Shown here: piece after piece, positions 35,830-46,162 of the stretch | How positions within the stretch are numbered: position 1 is the first letter of the stretch | How the letters are laid out: each line of letters begins with the position of its first letter | Program-made: the position numbers and the translations under genes | NCBI GenBank assembly: GCA_015698045.1 | Contig: BLAL01000281.1 | Coordinates: forward strand, 186,001 to 250,000 | Direction: 5' to 3' | DNA: 64,000 bases | Source: Rhizophagus clarus | Lineage: Eukaryota; Glomeromycota; Glomeromycetes; Glomerales; Glomeraceae | The notes under the pieces: model-generated | Databases searched by the model: none | The model's input: the letters and a program-made list of their open reading frames with translations, nothing else | What the model was told of the DNA's origin: nothing

Positions 35830-37476
35830 ATTTACTTTATTAAAATCAATATTTGACTTTCTTGTTATCAGGTTTTATTAATCTGAGAATCCAACATGAA
35901 TATTATTTCTAGACTCAAGAAAAAATCTTACAGTATTGATCTATTAATTTTGATAATAGATCTTTTTTATATAAAGAGTTATGTTAATTTATTTATTATG
36001 CAATAGATATACTTTATTAACCATTTATCACTTAAAATTATTTTAAAAATTTTTTTTCTAAAAAATGGGTATAATAATTAACAGAAAGAATTAATAATAA
36101 TAATATTATATAATTTCAAATTTTTATAAATTATAAATTAATATATTGAATATTTTTATTAGTTTGTTTTATAAAATTTATTAAAAATTTAATTCTTACT
36201 ATTTTTAATTGTTGATTAATTTTGTAATAAATAAAAATTAATTTTAAGAAAATAAAAATAAATTACATTTATATTATAAATACTATAAATATCACTTAAT
36301 CTATGTAATGTTAAATTACTATTGTATAATATTATTAATAATTTTTTTATTATTTATTTTTTAATTTTTATTATAATTTATAAACTGATTTCCCATTAAT
36401 AAGAATTAATTTCTAAAAATTGATTTTTAAAATTAATTTTTAAAATCAATTACTAAAGATTTTTAAGATTCATATTAATTTTTATCAAGTAATAAATAAT
36501 AATTTTTTATTTTATATTATTATATTTATTTTTAATTATTTTTTCATTCATTAACTAATTTTTTTTTAAAATCTTATTTTTAAATAAAGAATTTAAAAAA
36601 ATTAGTGTTTCTTTAAATATATTAATATTTAAATACGATTTAAATAAAAATATTTTTAAAAAGTTTTAGAAACATTAAAAAAAAGTTAGAATTATAATAA
36701 TTAATAAATAAAAAAATTTTTTATTTAATATATATTTAATAGTAATAATTTAAAAATAAATAAAAGGGAAGCAAATATTATTTTTTTTTTTAAAAAATAA
36801 TTTTAAAAATAATTTTTATTATGTTTTTATAATGTAAATAAATAGTATTTATTATTTCCTATTATTTTCAGTTATTTTTATTATTTTAATATTTAATTTT
36901 AATTATTTGACCAGTATTAGGAATTCATAATTAAAAAAATTTGAATTTTATATAGAAATTTTATTTAAGAATATGTTAAAATTAGCTAATTTTCTTTAAT
37001 TAATAACTCTTCCTCATCTGATTATTTTTAATTGGCTAAAAAAATATAATAATATATATAATTATATTTATATAATTAATTTATAATCTAGTAATCAAAT
37101 TTTTATGAATTTTTTTATTTATAATTTTTATTGCTCTACTAAAAATATTAGCCATAATTTAAAAAAGTGTTGTAATACAAAATTTTTATATGTTATAATT
37201 AATTAAAGCTATAAAAATCTTATAATTATAATTCAAAATTTTTTAAAAAATAATTAAGGTTAATATCTTTAAACTCTACAAAACAAAAAAAAGTTTAATT
37301 AAATTAAACTGTTAAATAGTAAAATAATTGCAAAAAACTGGTTTAATATATAAATAATAATAATATAATATTATATATATTATATAATTTATGATTAATC
37401 ATAAGAACCTTATTTTTAAGTTAAACTTTCATCTTCTTATCAAATTAGCTAATTTCTAACATATATCTTATTAATT
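35830..37476. other. extremely AT-rich spacer
   Basis: More than 1.6 kb of almost pure A+T between the foldback MITE and the hAT element. Stops are dense in all frames. No gene, repeat unit or terminal repeat is recognisable. Confidence 0.5.
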
Positions 37477-37811
37477 CAGTGATGGAAAATTTCAGTTTTC
37501 AGTAAAAATTTCACTGGAACTGGAAACTGGAATATTGGAATACCATTGGAATAACCAATAGAATACCAGATCACTAGAATACCAGAATTTTAATAGAACA
37601 TTGGAATTTTATTCTGAAATTGATTCCAGTATTCCAGTATAACAAACAGATCATAGATCAACTGAAAAAAATTTTTTTAACTTTCAAAATAATTAAATAA
37701 ACAAAACTAGAATCTAAATATATTACAATATGTCAAGTTGTGATGGAAAACCTTTCTATTGTTTTAATGAATTTGTTTATGTAAAAAAAGATGTTAAGGT
37801 TAACCAAAGTA

Positions 37812-38594
37812 CCGTATATCACAGGTCACAGTACTCCGGGTATCTTGCAAATTTTGGGAGTTTTGGCCTGTACCTGGGGGTACTATATACGGGTGGATAC
37901 TATACATAGGGGGGGTATAGGATTTTTAAAATACCCAGGGTACATGCTATGTATAATACCCAGATTTAATTAGATTGGCGAAACGCAAAAAAAATGCCGA
38001 AACTGACTGTTCTGGCGTTTTTATATAAAAACGCAAAAAAAAATGCTGAAACTGACTGTTCCAGCGTCTTTTATATGTAAAATAAAAAAAAATGCCGAAA
38101 CTGATTGTTCTGGCGTTTTTTATATGTAAAGTAAAAAAAAATGCCGAAACTGACTGTTCCGGCGTTTTTTATATGTAAAATAAAAAAAAAACGTTGAAAC
38201 TGATTGTTCTGGCGTTTTTTATATGTAAAGTAAAAAAAATTGCCGAAACTGACTGTTCTGGCATTTTTTATATATAAAAACGCAAAAAAAATGCCAAAAC
38301 TGACTGTTCTGGTATTTTTATATATATAAAAACGCAAAAAAAAATGCCAAAACTGACTGTTCCAGTATTTTTTATATGTAAAGTAAAAAAAAATGCTGAA
38401 ACTAATTGTTCTGGCGTTTTTATATATCTGAAATATACATTATATATTGATCTAGTATTATATCCTGGGTATTTTACAAAATTTTAAGCTTTAAATTGGA
38501 ATTCTCTATGTAAAGTACCCGGGTACTTTAAAATTCTCGCAAATTTCTTGAGGGGGTACTATACATGGGGGGTACTGTAGTCCGTGATATACGG
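37812..38594. mobile_element. TA-flanked TIR element in the BED-finger region
   Basis: The ends CCGTATATCACAGGTCACAG and, inverted, CCGTATATCACGGACTACAG are flanked by TA (37810-37811 and 38595-38596), fitting a Tc1/mariner-type non-autonomous element of 783 bp. Its arms carry GGGGGTACTATACAT words in both directions. Excision restores the transposase reading. Confidence 0.75.
37980..38425. repeat. nine tandem hairpin-like units of about 50 bp
   Basis: Units of the form AAAAATGCCGAAACTGACTG followed by TTCTGGCGTTTTTATATG. GCCGAAAC and GTTCTGGC are near-inverted, so each unit can fold into a short hairpin. A phased minus-strand frame over the array is a by-product of the unit length. Substitutions at GCCG and GGCG are mostly CpG to TpG or CpA. 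Confidence 0.7.
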
Positions 38595-39115
38595 TAATTA
38601 TTTAGCAATATGTCAGGGTTGTATAATGGTAAAAGGCTGGATTTAAGTAGAAGTAGAAGCACGAAAAATAAATATGTCAAATATAGTTTCTAGTATCAGC
38701 AAACATTTATCTGTATGTGAAAATTTTAAAACAACATATTCAGATAAAATTGAATATGTAAAAGAGAATATAGAAGCAAGAAAACAAAGAACAGCTGAAC
38801 TCTGATCAGCTAATAATTTGAAAAGATAATTAGATCGATCATATTAATATAATTTTTATTTTACATTTTATAATTTTCTTTTTTTATTTATTTTTTATAT
38901 TATTAATTATTATATTTATTATTAAAGTGCTAGAACTAGAAGATGATAATATTTCACAAGCATCATTTTCTACACGATCATTTGCATCAACTTCTACAAG
39001 TAGTACATTAAAACAATTACGTAATAATTCTATCAAAGTACAATCAACTATAGATTAGTATGTTGGAAGGAAATTTTACCCAAATGAGATAAACACGTTT
39101 TACAAATTGTTATTA

Positions 39116-39282
39116 CATATGGGTTCTTTGCTAGGAAAATGACCTTCTGAGAACTTTTTACTAAAAATTAAGATTTTTATAATTCTTTATTTTTCAAAGC
39201 TAATAGATTAAAATGAGTTTAACAATAAAATTTAATTAAAAAATTTCTCAGACGATCATTTTTCTAGCAAAAAACTCATATG
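39116..39282. mobile_element. 167-bp MITE in the hAT gene
   Basis: Palindromic CATATG stands at both borders. Inside, GGTTCTTTGCTAGGAAAATG on the left is mirrored by CATTTTTCTAGCAAAAAACT on the right, and the inverted match continues through TCTGAGAA. The transposase reading continues with MTIFNGWAFQWVEN directly to the right. Confidence 0.6.
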
Positions 39283-40489
39283 ACAATTTTCAATGGATGG
39301 GCATTTCAATGGGTGGAAAATTAGAAAACAATTGAATTTTTTAATTTTATTTCACCTTTATTACAATTACCAAATTGAAAAACTTTAGCTGATGAAATAT
39401 TAAAGAATACTGCCAAAAATGTACAAAATAATATAGAAACTGCTGTTAAAGAAGACAAATATGGTGTTTCTATTTTGCTTGATGGATGGAAAAATATTAT
39501 TAAACAAAACATTTTGAGCTTGGTAATTATAATATCAAACAGACAAGTATTAATATGGGGCAGCAAAAGATATTAGTGGAGATCGTGAAAATACTGATGC
39601 AGCAATTAAACATATTAGTGCATTTTTAAATGAGACTCAAGCAAAAAATATAAAAATAAATACTGTCATCACTGCTTCTACTTCTTTTTATAATGCAATT
39701 CAGTAAGAATCTTTTTTTTTGTATTTTTTTCTTTTTTTAAATTCTATATTATACTAATAAATAATAATTTTTGTTATTTAGAAAACAATTGAGACGTATA
39801 CATGATGATATAATTTTTTTGCCTTGTTTTGCTTATCAAGCAAATCTTTGTGTAGCAGATGTCTTTAAATCATCATCAAAATTACTTGAAACTTCTAAAA
39901 ATGCAACTGCAATCGTTAAATATTTTAATACATTATTAAAATTTACAAAAGATCTTTGTGATGAACCATATTTGCGGATTTATTTCATCATCCAAATATA
40001 TTAAATTTTGTTATACAATGTATTATAAAAGTTAAAGATATGCAATATAATAATCCAAAAAAAGTGCGTACAATTTTAAAAAATGCAATTTAGGACGATT
40101 TTAATTTTGGCCAGAATTAACATAATTTTGGCTAGATTTAACATAATTTTGGCTAGATTTAATATACCGTAACTGGTAATATGATAGTAATGATATTTAG
40201 TCAAACAAAAAAGAAAAAAACTTTAACGTTACAATCTATAAAATCTATAATTACAAAGACAATTTCACATTTAATAATTTGTTGAATAATAATTAATATC
40301 ACTATAAAAGAAAATTGTATGAAAGAAATTATATTTTAATCAAAAGAAAAAAAATTACACCACAATGTATATATGATTTTATAAAAAAATTGAACCACAA
40401 TTGCACAATTTTAACTGTAATATTAATGCTATAGTTCTGTACTAATTGCAAATACACTGCAATATATAAGAATGAAAAATACAGTAAGA

Positions 40490-41030
40490 AAGGATGACAG
40501 AAGAATAAAGGAAAAAAGAAATAAATGAAAATGGATGAAGGGAAGCAAAGATAATCAAAGAGAAATGAAGAAGGAACAAAAAAGATAAAGGATAGTAAAA
40601 AGAAATGAATGAAACAAAAAAAGAATAAAAATGAATGAGAAAACAAAAGGGAAATGAAAAGGAATAAAGAGAATGAAAAAAAAATAAAAGAAACAAAGAT
40701 GGAATTAAAAGGAATAAAAGAAACAAATAGCGAATGAAAAAAAAACAGGGGGAATAAAAGAGAATGAAAGGAAGCAAAGGAGAAATGAAAATCAATAAAG
40801 GGAATGAAAAAAAAGCAACAAAAGAAGCCAAAGAGTAATGAGAGAAATAAAAAAAGCAATGAAAGAAATCAAAGATTAATGAAAGAAATGGAAAAAGCAA
40901 TGAAAGAAACCAAAGATAAATTAAAGAAATGAAAAAAAGCAACGAAAGAAACCATGAAAATAAGAGAAATAAAAAAATGAAAGAAAAGCCAGAACACCCA
41001 CCCATAGAAAAAAGAAAAAGAAAACGGTTA
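40490..41030. repeat. polypurine tract, copy 2
   Basis: About 540 bases of GAATGAAA/AAAGGAAA-type + strand purines, homologous in place and composition to the tract of element C. The opposite strand yields Phe/Ser-rich artefact frames. Confidence 0.65.
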
Positions 41031-41330
41031 ATATCATCTTAAAAGAAAAATAAAATAACAAGAGAAAGAGACGTAAAAGACTTACTTGAATTTTCACTCA
41101 AATGATACACATCTAAAAAAGACAGAAAGTTTAGTAAAAGAACAAGGGAAAGAATGAAAAGAAAACAAAAAAAAGAATTAAAACTCACCTTGAATTTCCA
41201 CTGAAATGGAATTAAAAACAGCCGCACCTAAAAAAAAAGAACAAGTTAATAAGAGAAAAAGAAAAAAGAATAAAAGCAAAAAAAAAAACTTACCTGTTAC
41301 AGCACTTAATCCCAAAGCTAAAGGTGACGC
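41000..41330 (-). pseudogene. captured gene fragment with phase-compatible small exons
   Basis: On the minus strand, TTCTTTAG precedes an exon at about 41,337-41,295 that ends at ACAG/GTAAGT and encodes LTASPLALGLSAVT. TTTTTTAG then opens GGTGCGGCTGTTTTTAATTC, ending ATTCAAG/GTGAGT (about 41,228-41,190; AAVFNSISVEI). CTTTTTTAG opens ATGTGTATCATTTGAGTG, ending TTCAA/GTAAGT (about 41,114-41,086; DVYHLSENS). GGTGGGTGTTCTGGC follows near 41,005. The three junctions join in phase into one reading with no stop, which random DNA would rarely give. The source gene is not recognised. The fragment probably came from a host gene with short exons. Confidence 0.55.
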
Positions 41331-41950
41331 CGTTAACTAAAGAATTAAAAAAAATGATTTTTTTATTTTAAAAAAAAATGATAAAAAAAAAGATGATTAT
41401 TTTATTTTAAAAAAAAAAAAAAAAAAAAAATGATTATTTATTTTAAAAAAAAAATGTTAAAAAAAATTTCCTTCCGCTACAGTAGCTTAAGTCTGAACAA
41501 AACTACTAGCGTTAATTATCTATAACATAAAAGGTAATATCGCTTACCATTTACGATAAGCTTATCTCATGAGTTGATATAAAAAAGGGATATATGCAGT
41601 TTTTGAACCGGTATAACCGGTATTATGATCCGATTATTTAGGTAAACAAGTGGTAAACGCGTAAAAAAAAAAAAAAAATATAGAGCCTCTGGGCTCTGGC
41701 AGTTTTTTCATCAGCGATAATGTTTATTTGTTTATTAGGTAATCTATTTTATTTGTTTCTTTTCATTCACTTTTTAAAACTTTAATTTTAATTCTTTTAT
41801 TTCAATTTTAATTGATCAAATAAAATTAAATAAAAAAAAAATTCAACATTATAACGAATTATTCGGTATAAAGGCCCCACATGTGACTTGCTGATCTAAT
41901 CAGATAATCCGAATATCCGATCTTGAAAAAAAAATTTTTTTTTTTTGTGA

Positions 41951-44120
41951 TGTTGCCGGACGAAAAGCACGACCGGACTATTGGAATTAAGGTAAGGGAG
42001 GGTTGGAGTGGTGTTTTTCGGTTTTTTTTTTATTTAATTAATTATTCTTCTTTTCTTTTTTCTTTTTTCTTTTTTGTAGTGTTGCCGGACGAAAAGCACG
42101 ACCGGACTATTGGAATTAAGGTAAGAGAGGGTTAGGGTGGTGTTTTTTGGGTTTTTTTTTTATTTAATTAATTATTCTTTTTTTCTTTTTTCTTTTTTCT
42201 TTTTTGTAGTGTTGCCAGACGAAAAGCACGACCGGACTATTGGAATTAAGGTAAGGGAGGGTTAGGGTGGTGTTTTTCAGTTTTTTTTTTATTTAATTAA
42301 TTAATTATTTTTTTTTTTTCTTTTTTTGTAGTGTTGCCGGACAAAAAGTACGACCGGACTATTGGAATTAAGGTAAGGGAGGATTGGGGTGGTGTTTTTC
42401 GGTTTTTTTTTATTTAATTAATTATTTTTTTTTTTCTTTTTTGTAGTGTTGCCAGACGAAAAGCACGACCGGACTATTGGAATTAAGGTAAGGGAGGGTT
42501 GGGGTGGTGTTTTTCGGGTTTTTTTTTTATTTAATTAATTATTTTTTTTTTCTTTTTTCTTTTTTGTAGTGTTGCCAGACGAAAAGTACGACCGGACTAT
42601 TGGAATTAAGGTAAGGGAGGGTTGGGGTGGTGTTTTTCGGGTTTTTTTTATTTAATTAACTATTTTTTTTTCTTTTTTCTTTTTTGTAGTGTTGCCAGAC
42701 GAAAGACTTTTGGAATTAAGGACAATTAAGGTAAGGAAGTGTTGGGGAGATGCTTTTCGTTGTTTTTTTTTTATTTAATTAATTAATTATTATTATTATT
42801 TTTTTTTCTTTTTTGTAGTGTTGCCAGACGAAAAGCAGGACCGGACTTTTGGAATTAAGGTAAGGGAGGGTTGGGGTGATGTTTTTCGTTGTTTTTTTTT
42901 ATTTAATTAATTAATTATTTTTTTTTTTTTCTTTTCGTAGTTTCGACGGACGAAAAGCACGACCGGACTATTGGAATTAAGGTAAGGGAGGGTTGGGGTG
43001 GTGTATTTCGGGGGTTTTTTTTTATTTAATTAACTATTTTTTTTTTCTTTTTTCTTTTTTGTAGTGTTGCCGGACGAAAAGACTTTTGGAATTAAGGACA
43101 ATTAACGTAAGGAAGTGTTGGAGAGATGCTTTTCGTTGTTGTTTTTTTATTTAATTAATTAATTATTATTATTATTTTTTCTTTTTTGTAGTGTTGCCGG
43201 ACGAAAAGCATGACCGGACTATTGGAATTAAGTAAGGTAAGGGAGGGTTGGGGTGGTGTTTTTCGTTGGTTTTTTTATTTAATTAATTAATTAGTAATTT
43301 TTTTTTTCTTTTTTGTAGTGTTGCCAGACGAAAAGCACGACCGGACTATTGGAATTAAGGTAAGGGAGGGTTGGGGTGAATTTTTTCGTTGTTTTTTTTT
43401 AATTAATTAATTAATTATTTATTTTTTTTTTTTTTCTTTTTTGTAGTGTTGCCGGACGAAAAGCACGACCGGACTATTGGAATTAAGGTAAGGGAGGGTT
43501 GGGGTGGTGTTTTTCGGGTTTTTTTTTATTTAATTAACTATTTTTTTTTTCTTTTTTCTTTTTTGTAGTGTTGCCGGACGAAAGACTTTTGGAATTAAGG
43601 ACAATTAAGGTAAGGAAGTGTTGGGGAGATGCTTTTCGTTGTTTTTTTTTTATTTAATTAATTAATTATTATTATTATTTTTTTTTCTTTTTTGTAGTGT
43701 TGCCGGACGAAAAGCACGACCGGACTATTGGAATTAAGTAAGGTAAGGGAGGGTTAGGGTGGTGTTTTTCGGTTTTTTTTTATTTAATTAATTAATTATT
43801 ATTATTTTTTCTTTTTTGTAGTGTTGCCGGACAAAAAGCACGACCGGACTATTGGAATTAAGTAAGGTAAGGGAGGGTTGGGATGGTGTTTTTCGTTGGT
43901 TTTTTTATTTAATTAATTAATTAGTAATTTTTTTTTTTCTTTTTTGTAGTGTTGCCGGACGAAAAGCACGACCGGACTATTGGAATTAAGGTAAGGGAGG
44001 GTTGGGGTGAATTTTTTCGTTGTTTTTTTTTAATTAATTAATTAATTATTTATTTATTTTTTTTTTTTCTTTTTTGTAGTGTTGCCGGACGAAAAGCACG
44101 ACCGGACTTTTGGAATTAAG
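41951..44120 (+). repeat. 18-unit exon-plus-intron-like array, CpG-rich cores
   Basis: Cores (TGTTGCCGGACGAAAAGCAC... GGACTATTGGAATTAAG) alternate with GTAAGGGAGG-led T-rich spacers ending TTTTTTGTAG; units are about 115-132 bp. The cores encode LPDEKHDRTIGIK in one frame. Three units (near 42,690, 43,070 and 43,570) carry a shortened core followed by GGACAATTAAGGTAAGG, a memory of the terminal exon sequence at 44,121. Most CpGs of the core are intact, unlike in element B. Confidence 0.85.
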
Positions 44121-44258
44121 GACAATTGAGGTCAAGAGTATATGGTCAAGGAGATTACGGCATTCGCAAGGCTCTGTGACAACGATCATCTATCTAAAAG
44201 TCAAAGTTTTCGTACTGGTGGATTTAAATATCACGAGATTTCAATGTCGGTTAAGTGA
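44080..44258 (+). pseudogene. terminal exon of the captured gene behind the array
   Basis: After the last TTTTTGTAG the core frame LPDEKHDRTFGIK continues without a splice donor into D-N-stop-GQEYMVKEITAFARLCDNDH and LSKSQSFRTGGFKYHEISMS-V-K before TGA at 44256-44258. One TGA interrupts the frame; a single transition from CGA or TGG would explain it. The peptide reads like a real C-terminus, so I interpret the array core as an internal copy of the 5' part of this exon. The source family is not recognised. Confidence 0.6.
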
Positions 44259-45664
44259 TTTCCCTAAGAGGAGCCTGCATGAGTTTTAAAATCATTGTTA
44301 GTTTTAAAATCATCGTCGGTAAATGATACAAAGAAAGATTCTTTGTCTCCATATTTTAAAAACAAAATTTTTAAAATTAAAAATTAATAAAAGATAATGA
44401 AAATTTTGGTTATTTCTTTATTTTCAAAATTCTTTAAATATTATAGCAAATTCATATGAAACCTGGTTATTTTTACTGCCTTATTTAATTATTTTACATC
44501 ATGAAAAAGCTTTTGGAGAATAAATAATACCATTAACAACTGCAAATAACTACTATTGTATTCACAAAACTTTTATTTGCAACTGGTGTAAAAAGTGATG
44601 GGTTCTTAAAATAGTTGATGGGTTATAAAAAGTCGTTATTACTTTAATTTTTAAGTACGAGTTGTAAAAAATTTTTTTATTTTCTGATTATTCTACATAA
44701 GATTGATAAGATGAATGTGTAACACAATCGTATTTTGCACTGTTTACTAATTTTTTATTAAAAATTCTTAATTTAAGCTAATTCCAAGGATCGGCGCATA
44801 TGCAAAAAAGAATATATAATAAATATATTATGCTAATAAAACCTGGTGAAACATGTTGGAATTCTTATTATTTTTGTTACCAATCAGTTTTCAAAAATAA
44901 ACGTGCACTAAAGGTTAGTTTTTAATTTTTAAAATTAATATTTTATTAAAAATTATTAATTTAACAATTATTTTAAAAGATGAAGAAGGAAATAATAGTA
45001 GCAAACTAATGGCTAGTAAAATTATCTCAATTATTGATAATCCAGATTTTTGGTTAAATCTTAAAGAATTAGAAAAGATTCTTTATCCATATTGTGCTGC
45101 ATTGAATTTATTACAAAAAGATAAGGCTTGATTATATGATGTATTACACTTTTTTGGATATTTCATGCAATGTACATTAGAATGTAATGATGAAAATTAT
45201 AAGAAAATGATGACAAGTAGATTAAAAAGACAATAGAAAACTTGGAAGCAACCTTTGTTTATTTTATTCTTTTTTTTATACCCATCCTATAAATTACAAT
45301 TTTTTGCATCAGATTCTAAACTTTCATACATTAATCTTAATAAGTGGGTTTAATATTACTATATTAAATGGTTTGGTAAAAATCTAACCACTATGGTACA
45401 AAAATTATTAGCGTATAAAGAAAAATATTTTCTATTTAATAAACCTTCTTTATTAGAATTAGAGCAAACTTCTTTAGATTATTGGTCATTTTTGAGCGAC
45501 TCAGTTCCAGAATTATTACAAGTAGTAAAAAAATTGTTTAGCATATATGTTAACTTTGCCTCATGTGAATGTCTATTTTCTTTTATGGACTTTTTACATA
45601 CTAAAAGACGGAATAAATTAAAAGTTAAATATTTTAAATACAGTATATTATTTATCAATGATCA

Positions 45665-46162
45665 TAGGGAATTTAATTATATTGATTATGATTGATTATT
45701 GATCAATTAATCAATTAATCGATCACAAAATTTAGAATTTGATTAATTATGATTGATCAAATATATAATCAATCAATACAATCAATCAATAACCATATGA
45801 TAACTTCTATTTAATTGATTAAAAAATTCTAATTTTAGTATACAGGCAGATTTTTATAATATTATTAATATTAAAAACTTTTTGCCGGAGAATTACTTTT
45901 TTTCCATTTGAATAAACTAAGAATAATTTAGCTTGAAAATACATAATAAAATAACAAATGGTAAACTTTCATAATAAATTTTTTCATAATATAAATATCG
46001 ATTATCAAACTTAATTTACTTAATTTAAAATTTAATTTGGCGATTACTATTTGATCGATTAAATTGATCAATCAAACATGATTGATCAAGTTTGATCGAT
46101 CATACTCTCTATAAAATAATCAATTAATCAATCAAAGGTTTTGAAAACAATTAAATTTCCTA
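45665..46162. mobile_element. element F: 498-bp hAT-like MITE in a transposase intron
   Basis: The ends TAGGGAATTTAATT and, inverted, TAGGAAATTTAATT are flanked by a perfect 8-bp duplication, AATGATCA (45657-45664 and 46163-46170). It is filled with GATTGATCAATCAATC-like words. It sits in an intron of the hAT transposase (GTTAAATATT..TTTAATTTAG). Confidence 0.8.

Larger units (their letters stand above)
40093..44775. mobile_element. composite insertion in the hAT gene (C-like part plus exon array)
   Basis: The hAT frame stops making sense after VRTILKNAI (40,092) and resumes near 44,776. The left part begins AGGACGATTTTAATTTTGGC and shares the polypurine tract and minus-strand exon pieces with element C (40.35-41.35 kb). 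The right part (from about 41,870) shares the GTATAAAGGC..CATGTGACTTGC leader and the exon-like array with element B. I could not find matching inverted ends for the whole, so it may be two elements or one with a lost end. GCAATT (left) and GCTAATT (right) are only weakly similar as a target duplication. Confidence 0.55.

Noticed and set aside
38071-38337. 88-codon minus-strand frame with a repeated NARTVSFG-type motif
   Set aside because: It only reflects the period of the 50-bp tandem repeat in a TA-MITE.
40329-41005. Long minus-strand Phe/Ser-rich frames
   Set aside because: Same polypurine artefact as in element C.
41923-42135. 70-codon frame covering two LPDEKHDRTIGIK units
   Set aside because: It reads through intron-like spacer between units; the individual cores are reported instead.
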